A DNA stretch of 64,000 bases from CAZWRV01 sp964636325 (GTDB lineage: Bacteria; Verrucomicrobiota; Lentisphaeria; Victivallales; GWF2-50-93), in NCBI GenBank assembly GCA_964636325.1, contig CAZWRV010000020.1, positions 13,746 through 77,745 of the forward strand. Direction: 5' to 3'. This document shows, in pieces, positions 17,692 to 25,604 of this stretch. The translations under genes were made by a program, and so were the position numbers. Position 1 is the stretch's first letter. Every line of letters starts with the position of its first letter. The notes under the pieces were generated by a model. It saw only the letters and a program-made list of their open reading frames with translations, had not been told where the DNA came from and made no database searches.

Positions 17692-18885
17692 TCATGCCAG
17701 CATCGCCAGATCTGAACTCACCGTCAGGCCTCTCGTGTCGAGAAGGTTGATGAACCCGCATCTTGCGCCCTCCGGGAAATCGGCTGACGCCAGATTGTAG
17801 TGCGTATCCAGTTGGGCGGGAATGACTTCCCATCTGCGGCTCGGCCAGTCGGGATTGTCCGAGGTTGTGTAAAGTAGTTCCGCGCGGACGACGGGACAGC
17901 CTTCAGCCCCCGTGAATTTCGCGGATATCGTGCGGCCCTCAAGCTTCTGTGAAACGATACTTGCCAAAGGCTGGCCGCCGCGCAGACTATGATCCATGAA
18001 GGCGAGTATTTCGGGCGGATTTTCACCCGGTCCGCCGTGTCCGTGCGGCATTCGCAATGTCATGCAAAGCGAGCTTCCTGCCTGGACAAGGCGCGCCGAG
18101 CCGAACCAGCTTTCAGGCCAGTAGGCGAAGTCGTTCGTCCCGTTCACCCATAGGAACGGGCATCGGGCGTCGGCAAGATGCGTGGACGGTTCCCACAGTC
18201 CGATCCAGCGTGCGGCGGCTTCTGCCCCCATCCTGTCGAATTCACCGTCCCTTTTCCAGCAGGAGTCCCGGTGTATGAATCCGCAGCCGTAGACCGGCGC
18301 GGCGGCCTTGAACCTCACATCGGCGGCCGCGGCAAGGCATGTGAGCCAGCCGCCCCAGGAAACTCCGGTGATGCCGATTTTGTTCTTCTGCACCCGCGGA
18401 TCGTCCTGCATGATGTTTACGGCGAGGAGAATCGCGGCCAGTGCGTGGTAGGGCCATTGCGTTTCCGCGGCTCCGGGCGCGTTTGAGAACGGCGAGAGCT
18501 TTTCGGTTTCAGGAAATTTGCCGGCGTTTCCGGTCGGCCCGGCATGCTCGTGAAAATCCCACTCGCTGTATTTGCCCGACGGGACATGGCCGTTGAGGTC
18601 CATCGCTATCGCGGCGTAACCTCTTCCTTTCCAGAGCCTTGCCCAGTCATCGAAGGCGCTTCCGCCGCCGCCGTGCACGAGCACGATTCCGGGAACCGGA
18701 TTATCGGCGTCCGCCCCCTCTGGAAACCCGCGGAGCGCGAACACGCGCGAGGGCCGCCCTCTCCAAGGGACGCTTTCGTAGAAAAAGGATTCGACGCCGT
18801 CGCGGTCCCATCCGGGCGCCGGGAAAATGCGCGGAGCTGGAGAATGGGTAATTTCCCTGAACAGATATTTGAGCTTGTGCGTCAT
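17692..18885 (-). CDS. Alpha/beta-hydrolase, acetyl-xylan-esterase/dienelactone-hydrolase type
   Basis: A 397-aa protein without a signal peptide. The fold's landmarks are in order: an HGGGGS oxyanion region (GIVLVHGGGGSAFDDW, about residue 70), the nucleophile elbow GVSWGG (about 174), an acid region VNGTNDFAYWP (about 245), and a catalytic His in MPHGHGGPG (about 283). After that comes a C-terminal beta-domain of about 110 residues (EGRTISAKFTGAEGCPVVRAEL). This layout is common in acyl-sugar esterases that deacetylate glycan fragments. Its neighbours are a secreted glycosidase-like protein and a sugar epimerase, so sugar de-esterification is a reasonable inference. Confidence 0.82.
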   Translation of the reverse strand: MTHKLKYLFREITHSPAPRIFPAPGWDRDGVESFFYESVPWRGRPSRVFALRGFPEGADADNPVPGIVLVHGGGGSAFDDWARLWKGRGYAAIAMDLNGHVPSGKYSEWDFHEHAGPTGNAGKFPETEKLSPFSNAPGAAETQWPYHALAAILLAVNIMQDDPRVQKNKIGITGVSWGGWLTCLAAAADVRFKAAAPVYGCGFIHRDSCWKRDGEFDRMGAEAAARWIGLWEPSTHLADARCPFLWVNGTNDFAYWPESWFGSARLVQAGSSLCMTLRMPHGHGGPGENPPEILAFMDHSLRGGQPLASIVSQKLEGRTISAKFTGAEGCPVVRAELLYTTSDNPDWPSRRWEVIPAQLDTHYNLASADFPEGARCGFINLLDTRGLTVSSDLAMLA

Positions 18886-18938
18886 GGCCGTGATATTGCT
18901 CCATCATGGGAAATTATGCAGAATGTCTTTTCATATTT

Positions 18939-19072
18939 TAAATTTCAAATCACAAACTCCAAATTCCAAATAAATCTCAAGTCGCAATAATCAAAATCCA
19001 AAGTAAGTTTGCGTTGTTTTGAACTTTGGTATTTGAATTCTTTTGGCATTTGGCTGTTGGTGCTTGGAATTT
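18939..19072. repeat. AT-rich imperfect palindrome, copy 1 (with 57852-57990)
   Basis: The left arm is built of TCCAAATTCCAAATAAAT-like words and the right arm of their complements (TTTGGTATTTGAATT, GCTTGGAATTT). The same architecture and near-identical words recur at 57852-57990. Both copies are intergenic. Confidence 0.75.
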
Positions 19073-19094
19073 CGGGTGGCGGACGAAGCGCGTC

Positions 19095-19943
19095 CTATTT
19101 CAATCCATGCTTCGCCTGCAGGGCGCGTATGAACCTTATCCCTTCGCGGACGAGCGTGTCGCCGTCCGGAGCGAGCTGCCGCCAGACCCAGGTGTTCATG
19201 TTGCCGGTGCAGTCGACGAAGGATTCCAGCGCGACATGACCCTGGTAGTCAATCTCGGCCAGCGCGCGGAAAATGTCGTCCCATCTGACGAGCCCAGTGC
19301 CAGGGATGCCCCTGTCGTTCTCGCAGAGATGGTAATGGATTAGCTTCTTGCCCGCCAGTTTCGTCGCCTCGTAGAAGCTCTTCTCCTCGATGTTCATGTG
19401 GTATGTGTCGAGATGGATCATCACGTTGTCGCGCCCTATGAGATCCATCAGGTGGAGCGCCTGCTCGCAGGTGTTGACAAGGTATGTCTCATAGCGGTTG
19501 ACCGGTTCGATGCCTACGGCGACGCCGAGCTCTGCCGCGTAGTCCGCCACTTCCCTTAGGCACTGCGCCGAGAAGTTCCAGTCCTTTTTAGGGGGCCTCC
19601 CCTGCGCCTGCTTGACGTGCTGAGAGTAGATGACCCCAGAAAAGCTTTTCGCACCGATGTCATGCGTCGCCTTGACGCATTTCTTGAGGTATGAGACGCC
19701 TTTCTTGCGAGTCGCGGCGTCGGGGCTGGTGATGTCCGTGCCCTTAAGAAGGACGGTCGAAGTGACCGAATCGATCCCGGCCTTTTCAAGCCTCTTCCTG
19801 ACGGCCGGCGGATCGAAGGTCTCCAGGCACATCAGCGGGATTTCTATGAAGTCCAGCTTCAGCTTCTTCACTCTGTCGATGAGGTGCAAGGTGTCGTTCG
19901 ACCACTGCTTGCACCAGGCGTAGGCGTGGATTCCAACCTTCAT
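19095..19943 (-). CDS. TIM-barrel sugar (phosphate) isomerase/epimerase
   Basis: The start at 19943 (MKVGIHAYAW) is preceded by AGGAG at a 10-nt spacing; the TTG at 19952 sits too close to it. The 282-aa product belongs to the AP-endonuclease-2-type TIM barrels such as D-tagatose/D-allulose 3-epimerases. The four metal ligands of that family can be placed: Glu in GIEPVNRYE, Asp in IHLDTYHMN, His in IHYHLCEND and Glu in VALESFVD. The exact sugar is unknown. The gene is in the same orientation as the esterase, but a repeat element separates them, so cotranscription is uncertain. Confidence 0.85.
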   Translation of the reverse strand: MKVGIHAYAWCKQWSNDTLHLIDRVKKLKLDFIEIPLMCLETFDPPAVRKRLEKAGIDSVTSTVLLKGTDITSPDAATRKKGVSYLKKCVKATHDIGAKSFSGVIYSQHVKQAQGRPPKKDWNFSAQCLREVADYAAELGVAVGIEPVNRYETYLVNTCEQALHLMDLIGRDNVMIHLDTYHMNIEEKSFYEATKLAGKKLIHYHLCENDRGIPGTGLVRWDDIFRALAEIDYQGHVALESFVDCTGNMNTWVWRQLAPDGDTLVREGIRFIRALQAKHGLK

Positions 19944-20511
19944 CTGCTTCAAGCTCCTATTTGATTTCAGATTTCCTGAACCGCTCCTTTAAAGTGGCAA
20001 AAACGCTGGGGAAATATAAACGATTCCGTTTATGTTCCTATCGGTGAATTTCTTGAAAGTTATTGATTTTTCCGGCGCGGGAGAACCTGTCACGCAGTCC
20101 CGGAAGTGAGAATTCCAGTCTCTAATGCAGCAGATGGATTTCGCCGGCCTCCGTGATATCCAATGCGACATGAAGTCCGTTATCGCAGATGTCCAGGCGC
20201 TCTTTAATCGGATTTTGCGCGCCATGTTCGAAATTTTACCTGACTATTGAAACTCGATTGCCCTTTTAATATCCGCCGTCCGGCGGATGGAGGGGGTGAA
20301 TTCCATATCGACCGTCTTCTCGGAGGCGGGAACACCCGCCGTCCGGCGGAATAGAATTCCATCCTCCGTCGAGTATCCGATCGAGAAAGCTAAGAGGTTC
20401 ACAGGCGGGCACTCTCCGAGACTTAAGCAGCTTGCGGCTTCCGGGCGCAAAGGGCAATCTCAAAGCATCCGCAGGCATCTTTTTCTGTTTCTTGCGCCAG
20501 GAGATCGCAAA
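19944..20511. other. 568-bp gap: decayed coding stretch and palindromic repeat
   Basis: On the minus strand about 20110-20225 reads through ERLDICDNGLHVALDITEAG and then stops. It resembles the beginning of an alpha-galactosidase-type (GH36) protein and may be a relic; this is weak. From 20272 to about 20420 lies a palindromic element with ATCCGCCG-TC-CGGCGGAT, then ACCCGCCGTCCGGCGGA and GAATAGAATTCCATCC. Its words recur in the 43930-43998 element and, for the GTCGAGTATCCGATCGA part, near 59127. I see no intact gene. Confidence 0.45.
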
Positions 20512-23500
20512 CTACTCCAATGCGAACGGGATGCTGTGCGTCGGATCGGAGAACATCAGCCCGACCGGCCAGTAGACCTTGAAGTCCTGTTCTCGGCCCC
20601 ATGCGTTGATGCCGTCGAAGGCCACGCCGATGCGGAGGATTTCGCCCGGTTTGCCGGTGGAGGGGAGGTTGCATGTGGCGGAGCGTTCCGGCACGGAGGT
20701 AAGTCCGCCTTTGAGGCGTATTTCCTTGAGCGGGATCTTGGCCATGAGCGCGTAGCCTGCCTTTCCGGCGAAGGAAATTCCGCATGCCTCCGCCAGCTGC
20801 CTGCCGAGCGGATTTTCCGCGAGGCTCGCATATTTCCTTGCCCAGATGTTCGTGTCTGGAAGCGGATAATTGGCGCTCCACTCCTTGCCTTCGAGGTTGT
20901 GGAAACGGTATTTGAAGAGGGCGGGCCTTCCGTCCTTTAGGAATCCGAGTCCGAACTGCTCCTCTTCGATCCAGAATTCGATCCCGTCGTAAGCCCACAT
21001 CATGCCGGGCTGGGCGGCGTCGAAGTGCTGCGTGTCGTCGGTGCAGACGAAATACCCGTAGAGGTTTTCGCCGTCGTGGGCGACGGCGCCGATCGCGGTG
21101 CCGGCCCTGAATGTGGATAGGAGATCGTCGGGGTGGCTTCTGGCGAAGGTCGGCGTCGGCAGCGCGAGGATCTGCGGGACTATTCCGTTTTTCTCCCAGG
21201 CGGCCCAGTCGCCGTCGACGGGGAGCGGCGCGGTCCTGGGAAGCGGCAGCGGCGGTGCGGCGGCAGAGGCTGAGTTCAGGCGGTCGGCGACGGGAGCGGG
21301 CCCGGTCGGCGCGCCCTTGCCGTCCCATTCGAAGGACTCGTCCGACTTGCGGTATGTGTCGGTTCCGTCCAGGACGATCCTTGTGAAGCGTCCGATCGCG
21401 TCGTCCTCGATCCACGCGCCGGGCCTGCCGTCGGGCCGCATGTAGGTGCGGAGTCCGTAGCAGATGTCCACGAAGCCCATCTGCCAGTTGCTCGGCCATG
21501 CCCAGTTGCCGGTGGCGACGCGCAGGCCGTCGGAGTCGAAGACGTCCGTCTGGCCGCCGAAGTCCTTGGGCACGAAGAACCAGGCGTTCTTGCCGTCGTT
21601 TATGACGTCCATGGCCGTGGAGTTGCCGCCGGAGCTGAGTGAGAACCAGGCGGCCGTGCCGTCGGGCCGGCACTTGCCGGCGCCGGTCGCGCTGGCGCCC
21701 CATGCCGGCACCATCTTGTTGTGCAGCTTCGTCACTCCGGTGAAATATATCTCGTCGGTCATGCGGTCGATCGCGAAGCGCGAGTTGTGTGTGAGTCCTC
21801 CGGCCAGCGGTCCCTCGTCGGATCCGATTATTCTTGCCGCCGCCCCGTCGAACTGCGGGCAGCCGTTGGCGTCCAAGCCCTTGAATGGCAATATCTTGAA
21901 GCGCAGAGCATAGCCGCCCTTCGGATTTCCTGGACCGGGCATCACGAGGTCTCCGGCCTTGTTGAATCCGGCCACGCTGTATGTCCAGGCCCCCGGCTGG
22001 CGGAATTCCCCGGCATAACGGGGCTGCGCCGGGTCGGATACGTCCACGAACGCCAGGCGGCAGAAGCCGACCTTCTCCTCCTTGCCGTCCTTCATTAAGG
22101 TTTCGCCGGCGGTTGGCTGGTAGCTGACTATGAATGGCTTTCCGCCGAGGACTACGCCCTGCGACATGCTCGCCTTGAGTTCGGGACGGGCGGGGCCTTC
22201 CGCGATCCTAGTCCAAGCGCCGGTAGCCGGATCGACGCGGAAGACCGTGCACTTGAAGCAGTAGACATATTCCGGCTTTGAGGGATGTGGGACTGCGGCG
22301 TCCATGAAGTTGCTTTCGGCGGTGAACGCGACCTGCGCGTTGTCAGGCCATATCGCGCGGATGCGGCCGGCTTCGCTGACGAGGAGTTTTCCATCAGGGA
22401 GGAACGCGACGCCGCGCGGATCGAGGAAAGTGTTGCCGTTGACAAGAGGCCATTTGTCGTGGGGGAGGTCCTGGCCGAGGACCTTGGCGACCTGGCCGGT
22501 CTTGGTGTCGAGTATGGCTATTCGTGCGGACTCTCGGTCGCATATCGCCAGCCTGGCCGCCGTCGCCGCAAGATAGCGCGGGGCTTTTAGGCCGGTCGGA
22601 AATCTTCTGTCCGGCTGTCCGTCCTGTTTCAGGCTGACGACGTCGGTTCCGGAGATTGCCCACAGTGTCCCGGCATCGTCGGAGGCGAGGTCTCGGACTC
22701 CGGCGAGCCTCCAGTCGCCGATCTTTGCGCCTGTCTTCAGATCCATGACGCGCACAATATCCGGTCCGGGCAGCGCGACATGGACCTTGCCGCCGAGGAC
22801 GGCCAGGCCCGCGGGGAACTTGAAGCCCTCGGCCAGTTTTTCGCCGTCGGCAAGGATGGGATATTTTTCGGCGCCGTTCGCCATGGGGATGCGTTCGCCC
22901 TCCAGGGAAATTCGCGAGACGCCGTTCTGTATTCCGGCGACAAAGACGTCGCCGGCGAATGCGATCGCCCAGATGTCCTTCTCGGCCAGGTTCACTCCGG
23001 CATATGACTGTCCGCTGGCGGCATGGAAACGGAGCGGGATGCCGGCCTCGTCGTAGACGGTCGCGGCGACGAATCGGCCGTCCGGCATGGCGGCCAGGCG
23101 TTCTGGGTTGTCGCAGTTGTATGTGCCCAGCGGGTTTCCGTTGTCGCCGAAGTTGCCGTCGTCAAGGACGCGGACGTCATGGGTGGCGAAGCGGACCTGA
23201 TATTCGCCCTCGGGTGACGGCTGGCCTGCGTCGTCGCGTCCGTCCCACCACAATTCCCTGACTCCGGCTGCGTCGGATACGAGCATCCTCACCAGGGTTC
23301 CGTCCTCCTTGTAGATTCCGGCTGACTGCCGCGGCCCCTTGTCGTGCGGCAGCTTGACGGGTATCTTGCGCCAGCCGTCCGCCGGAACCGGTTCCGGATA
23401 CTTGTATGCGCCTACGTTGTTGACATCGAATGCGTTGCCGTCGCGGTCGGCGGCGGGGCGGGCTGTGAAATCTACAGGCTGGGCGGCGTATGCCCCGGGC

Positions 23501-24399
23501 AGTCCTCCGCCCCATGCCACAGCCGGGCTGACATGGAAGTCTCCCTTTGCCGGGTCGGCGAAGGCCGGCAGGACATGGGCGCTGTGCCGGTCCTGGCCGG
23601 ACGCCGCGGACCACTCGTGGGCGAAGTAGACCATCGGCGTGAGCCCCCATGGGCCTGTAGTCCCGTGTATGAGGTTGTAGTCGCTGGACCAGCATGCGGA
23701 AGAGCTTGCGTCGATCAGGATGTTGGTGTTGTTTCCGCCGAGGATCGAGCTGCGTATCATTCCCGGACCGCAGCCAAGGACGAGGACTCCGACCGAGGAC
23801 GAGTTGGCAATCGTGCAGTGGCCGATCCGGACATTGCTTGTTCCGCTGGCGCAGAGGGCCACCGTGTTCCGCTCGAACAAGGAGCTGCGGACGGTCAGCC
23901 CGTCAAGCAGGCGCGCGTTCAAGCCCCTCCGCATCTGCGAGAAGGTGCATCTTTCCACGCTTACTCCGAGGGATTTTTCGAGGGCCAGGCCGTCTCCGGG
24001 GCCGCGGAACGTCAAGCCGGTTATGATCATGTTGCGCGCCCGCGAGATGCGCAGCGCCGGAGCGGAAAGGGAGGCCGGCTGGATGATGACCGGTCCGGCG
24101 GTGTCGCCGGTGAGCTTGCCGTTCTCGTCGCCGATGATTTCCATGAATGAAGAGTCGGCCGCATAGCGTTCTGCTATTAGGACTGTTTCCTTATATGCGC
24201 CGGGGCCTATTACTATCCCGTCTCCGTAGTTCAGCGCCTGGGCCGCGCGCAGCAGCGACTTGAATGCGGTCTTGGCGGTCTTGCCGTCGTTCTGGTCGTT
24301 GCCGCCCTGGCGGACGTAGAAAGTGTCCGCGCAAGCGGCGCTTGATGTGATGATGAGAAGCAGGATAATCCTTTTCACGGCGGCTGCGGTCGTTCGCAT
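20512..24399 (-). CDS. Giant secreted beta-helix/FlgD-Ig/propeller protein
   Basis: AGGAGGGTAAC directly before the ATG at 24399 sets the start; 1295 aa. A signal peptide (about 1-24, ITSSAACA) is followed by a right-handed parallel beta-helix (about 25-290), seen in FYVRQGGNDQNDGKTAKTAF, RNMIITGLTFRG and NVRIGHCTIANSSSVGV. A FlgD-Ig-like module (about 365-420) has ELWWDGRDDAGQPSPEGEY. A long propeller-like part contains RFVAATVYDEAG and ISGTDVVSLKQDG repeats. The C-terminal third looks CBM9-like (LPVDGDWAAWEKNG, GIEFWIEEEQFG). The helix could bind or cleave a polysaccharide, but no catalytic residues can be named. It follows the broken glycyl radical enzyme by 30 nt and probably shares its transcript. 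Confidence 0.82.
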   Translation of the reverse strand: MRTTAAAVKRIILLLIITSSAACADTFYVRQGGNDQNDGKTAKTAFKSLLRAAQALNYGDGIVIGPGAYKETVLIAERYAADSSFMEIIGDENGKLTGDTAGPVIIQPASLSAPALRISRARNMIITGLTFRGPGDGLALEKSLGVSVERCTFSQMRRGLNARLLDGLTVRSSLFERNTVALCASGTSNVRIGHCTIANSSSVGVLVLGCGPGMIRSSILGGNNTNILIDASSSACWSSDYNLIHGTTGPWGLTPMVYFAHEWSAASGQDRHSAHVLPAFADPAKGDFHVSPAVAWGGGLPGAYAAQPVDFTARPAADRDGNAFDVNNVGAYKYPEPVPADGWRKIPVKLPHDKGPRQSAGIYKEDGTLVRMLVSDAAGVRELWWDGRDDAGQPSPEGEYQVRFATHDVRVLDDGNFGDNGNPLGTYNCDNPERLAAMPDGRFVAATVYDEAGIPLRFHAASGQSYAGVNLAEKDIWAIAFAGDVFVAGIQNGVSRISLEGERIPMANGAEKYPILADGEKLAEGFKFPAGLAVLGGKVHVALPGPDIVRVMDLKTGAKIGDWRLAGVRDLASDDAGTLWAISGTDVVSLKQDGQPDRRFPTGLKAPRYLAATAARLAICDRESARIAILDTKTGQVAKVLGQDLPHDKWPLVNGNTFLDPRGVAFLPDGKLLVSEAGRIRAIWPDNAQVAFTAESNFMDAAVPHPSKPEYVYCFKCTVFRVDPATGAWTRIAEGPARPELKASMSQGVVLGGKPFIVSYQPTAGETLMKDGKEEKVGFCRLAFVDVSDPAQPRYAGEFRQPGAWTYSVAGFNKAGDLVMPGPGNPKGGYALRFKILPFKGLDANGCPQFDGAAARIIGSDEGPLAGGLTHNSRFAIDRMTDEIYFTGVTKLHNKMVPAWGASATGAGKCRPDGTAAWFSLSSGGNSTAMDVINDGKNAWFFVPKDFGGQTDVFDSDGLRVATGNWAWPSNWQMGFVDICYGLRTYMRPDGRPGAWIEDDAIGRFTRIVLDGTDTYRKSDESFEWDGKGAPTGPAPVADRLNSASAAAPPLPLPRTAPLPVDGDWAAWEKNGIVPQILALPTPTFARSHPDDLLSTFRAGTAIGAVAHDGENLYGYFVCTDDTQHFDAAQPGMMWAYDGIEFWIEEEQFGLGFLKDGRPALFKYRFHNLEGKEWSANYPLPDTNIWARKYASLAENPLGRQLAEACGISFAGKAGYALMAKIPLKEIRLKGGLTSVPERSATCNLPSTGKPGEILRIGVAFDGINAWGREQDFKVYWPVGLMFSDPTHSIPFALE

Positions 24400-24428
24400 G
24401 TTACCCTCCTGATTTATTGCCTGAAAAA

Positions 24429-25468
24429 TCAATCTGCGATGAAGCGGTCGATCACAAGCTGGCGGAACTGCGGGGAGAGGCTGGCGAAGAAGGCGCTGAA
24501 TCCCGTGACGCGGACGACGAGGTCGGGATGCAGCGAAGGGTCCGCGTGCGCCTCCATGAGCGTCTTCTTGTCCAGGACGTTGATGTTGAAGAGGGTTCCG
24601 CCGAGATCGAAGTGCGTCCTGATGAGGGTGGCGACGCTTTCGATGCCGCCCTGCGCCCTTGACATCCCCGGATCGAATTCGAGCTGTATGGGGGCGGTGT
24701 TGCCGTATCCGGGCTGTATTGAGGCGATGGCCCGCGCCATGCTTGTGGGCGCGGCGTCGCGCCTGAAGCCGGGGTCGGGGTTTGCGCCGTGGGATATGGG
24801 CGCACCTTTCCTCCTCCGGGGGCGGTGAAGTCGCTTTGCAGGTGCGCGTCCAGTTCCTGCCAGGTGATTCGCTTCTCGTCTTCTACGCGCTGCTGGAGCG
24901 CGGCGAAGGAGTCGGCCACGGTGGCCAGGGCGGAGCCGTCGAGGCACATGTTGTAGTATTCGACGCCTCCGCCGCTGGCGTCCAGCCCCTTCTCGATCGG
25001 TCCGTGGCAGAGGAGGTTGAGCATCAGCTCGGGATTGTTCTCCCACTGGTGCCGGAAATGGTGATCGAGGCCGCGTGCGGTACACAGGACGGCGCGCTTC
25101 AGGTGATCGTCGAAGCGCCGCCATAGGTTTTCCGTCGACGGAGGGCTTCCTGAATCCGTGAGCATCTCCCTGAACGCCGCCTGGAACACCTTGCCGCAGT
25201 TGATCTTGACGCAGTCGTTGAGCGTATATTCGAGCCCGGGAAGGGCCATCCAGCGGCAGCCGACCGCGATGCGCTGGCGAGCGAGCTCCTCGGAATATCC
25301 GAAGAAGCATTCCCGTCCAGGATCGGGTTCAGGAGTCCAGCCGAATCCGTCCGGCGGCATGATAACGCCGTGGTCGTCCGCGTCCATGTAGCCGCGCTTC
25401 CGCCGCTTCTCCAGGGTATGCTCCATCTTGCGGTCGCGGATATGTCTGATGCGGTCCTGTATGTTCAT
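24429..25468 (-). pseudogene. Glycyl radical enzyme (pyruvate-formate-lyase family), deleted and frameshifted
   Basis: The first part, from MNIQDRIRHIRDRK, matches the N-terminus of glycyl radical enzymes (RGYMDADDHGVIMPP, then WRRFDDHLKRAVL and GLDHHFRHQWENNPELML). At about 24826 the frame changes inside a run of G/GGA. The other frame continues with the C-terminal part: GAPISHGANPDPGF, SIQPGYGNTAP, and the radical-site region RVTGFSAFF (about 24490-24515), ending at DRFIAD. The two pieces give about 345 codons against roughly 750-850 for the family, and the central region with the active-site Cys is absent. No activase gene is nearby. The remnant is therefore inactive. It lies downstream of the regulator-pseudopilin fusion in the same orientation. 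Confidence 0.82.
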
Positions 25469-25489
25469 GGCATGCTGTATGTCCTCCCG

Positions 25490-25535
25490 AAATCTCCGCA
25501 ATCAAAATGTAAATTTTTCAGCCTAAAGGAGTATA
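25490..25535. repeat. 46-bp exact repeat, copy 1 (with 31458-31503)
   Basis: The 46 bases are identical to 31458-31503 and in the same orientation. The element contains AATCAAAATGTAAATTTTT and ends with CCTAAAGGAGTATA. A related core, TTTTCACGCTAAAGGAGTAT, sits at about 27596-27615. Copy 1 lies just upstream of the glycyl radical enzyme remnant; in that direction TATACT could act as a -10 box. Confidence 0.85.
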
Positions 25536-25604
25536 TCACAGCGGTCTTGTTTTAGGATAATGTAAAATCGGCGCAAGTCAATCATCGCCCGCTACCGTCT
25601 CTTT

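Noticed and set aside
20423..21703. 426-codon Arg-rich frame overlapping the beta-helix/FlgD-Ig gene
   Set aside because: Its sequence is dominated by Arg, Pro and His, as expected from an out-of-frame reading of GC-rich DNA, and the overlapped gene is well supported.
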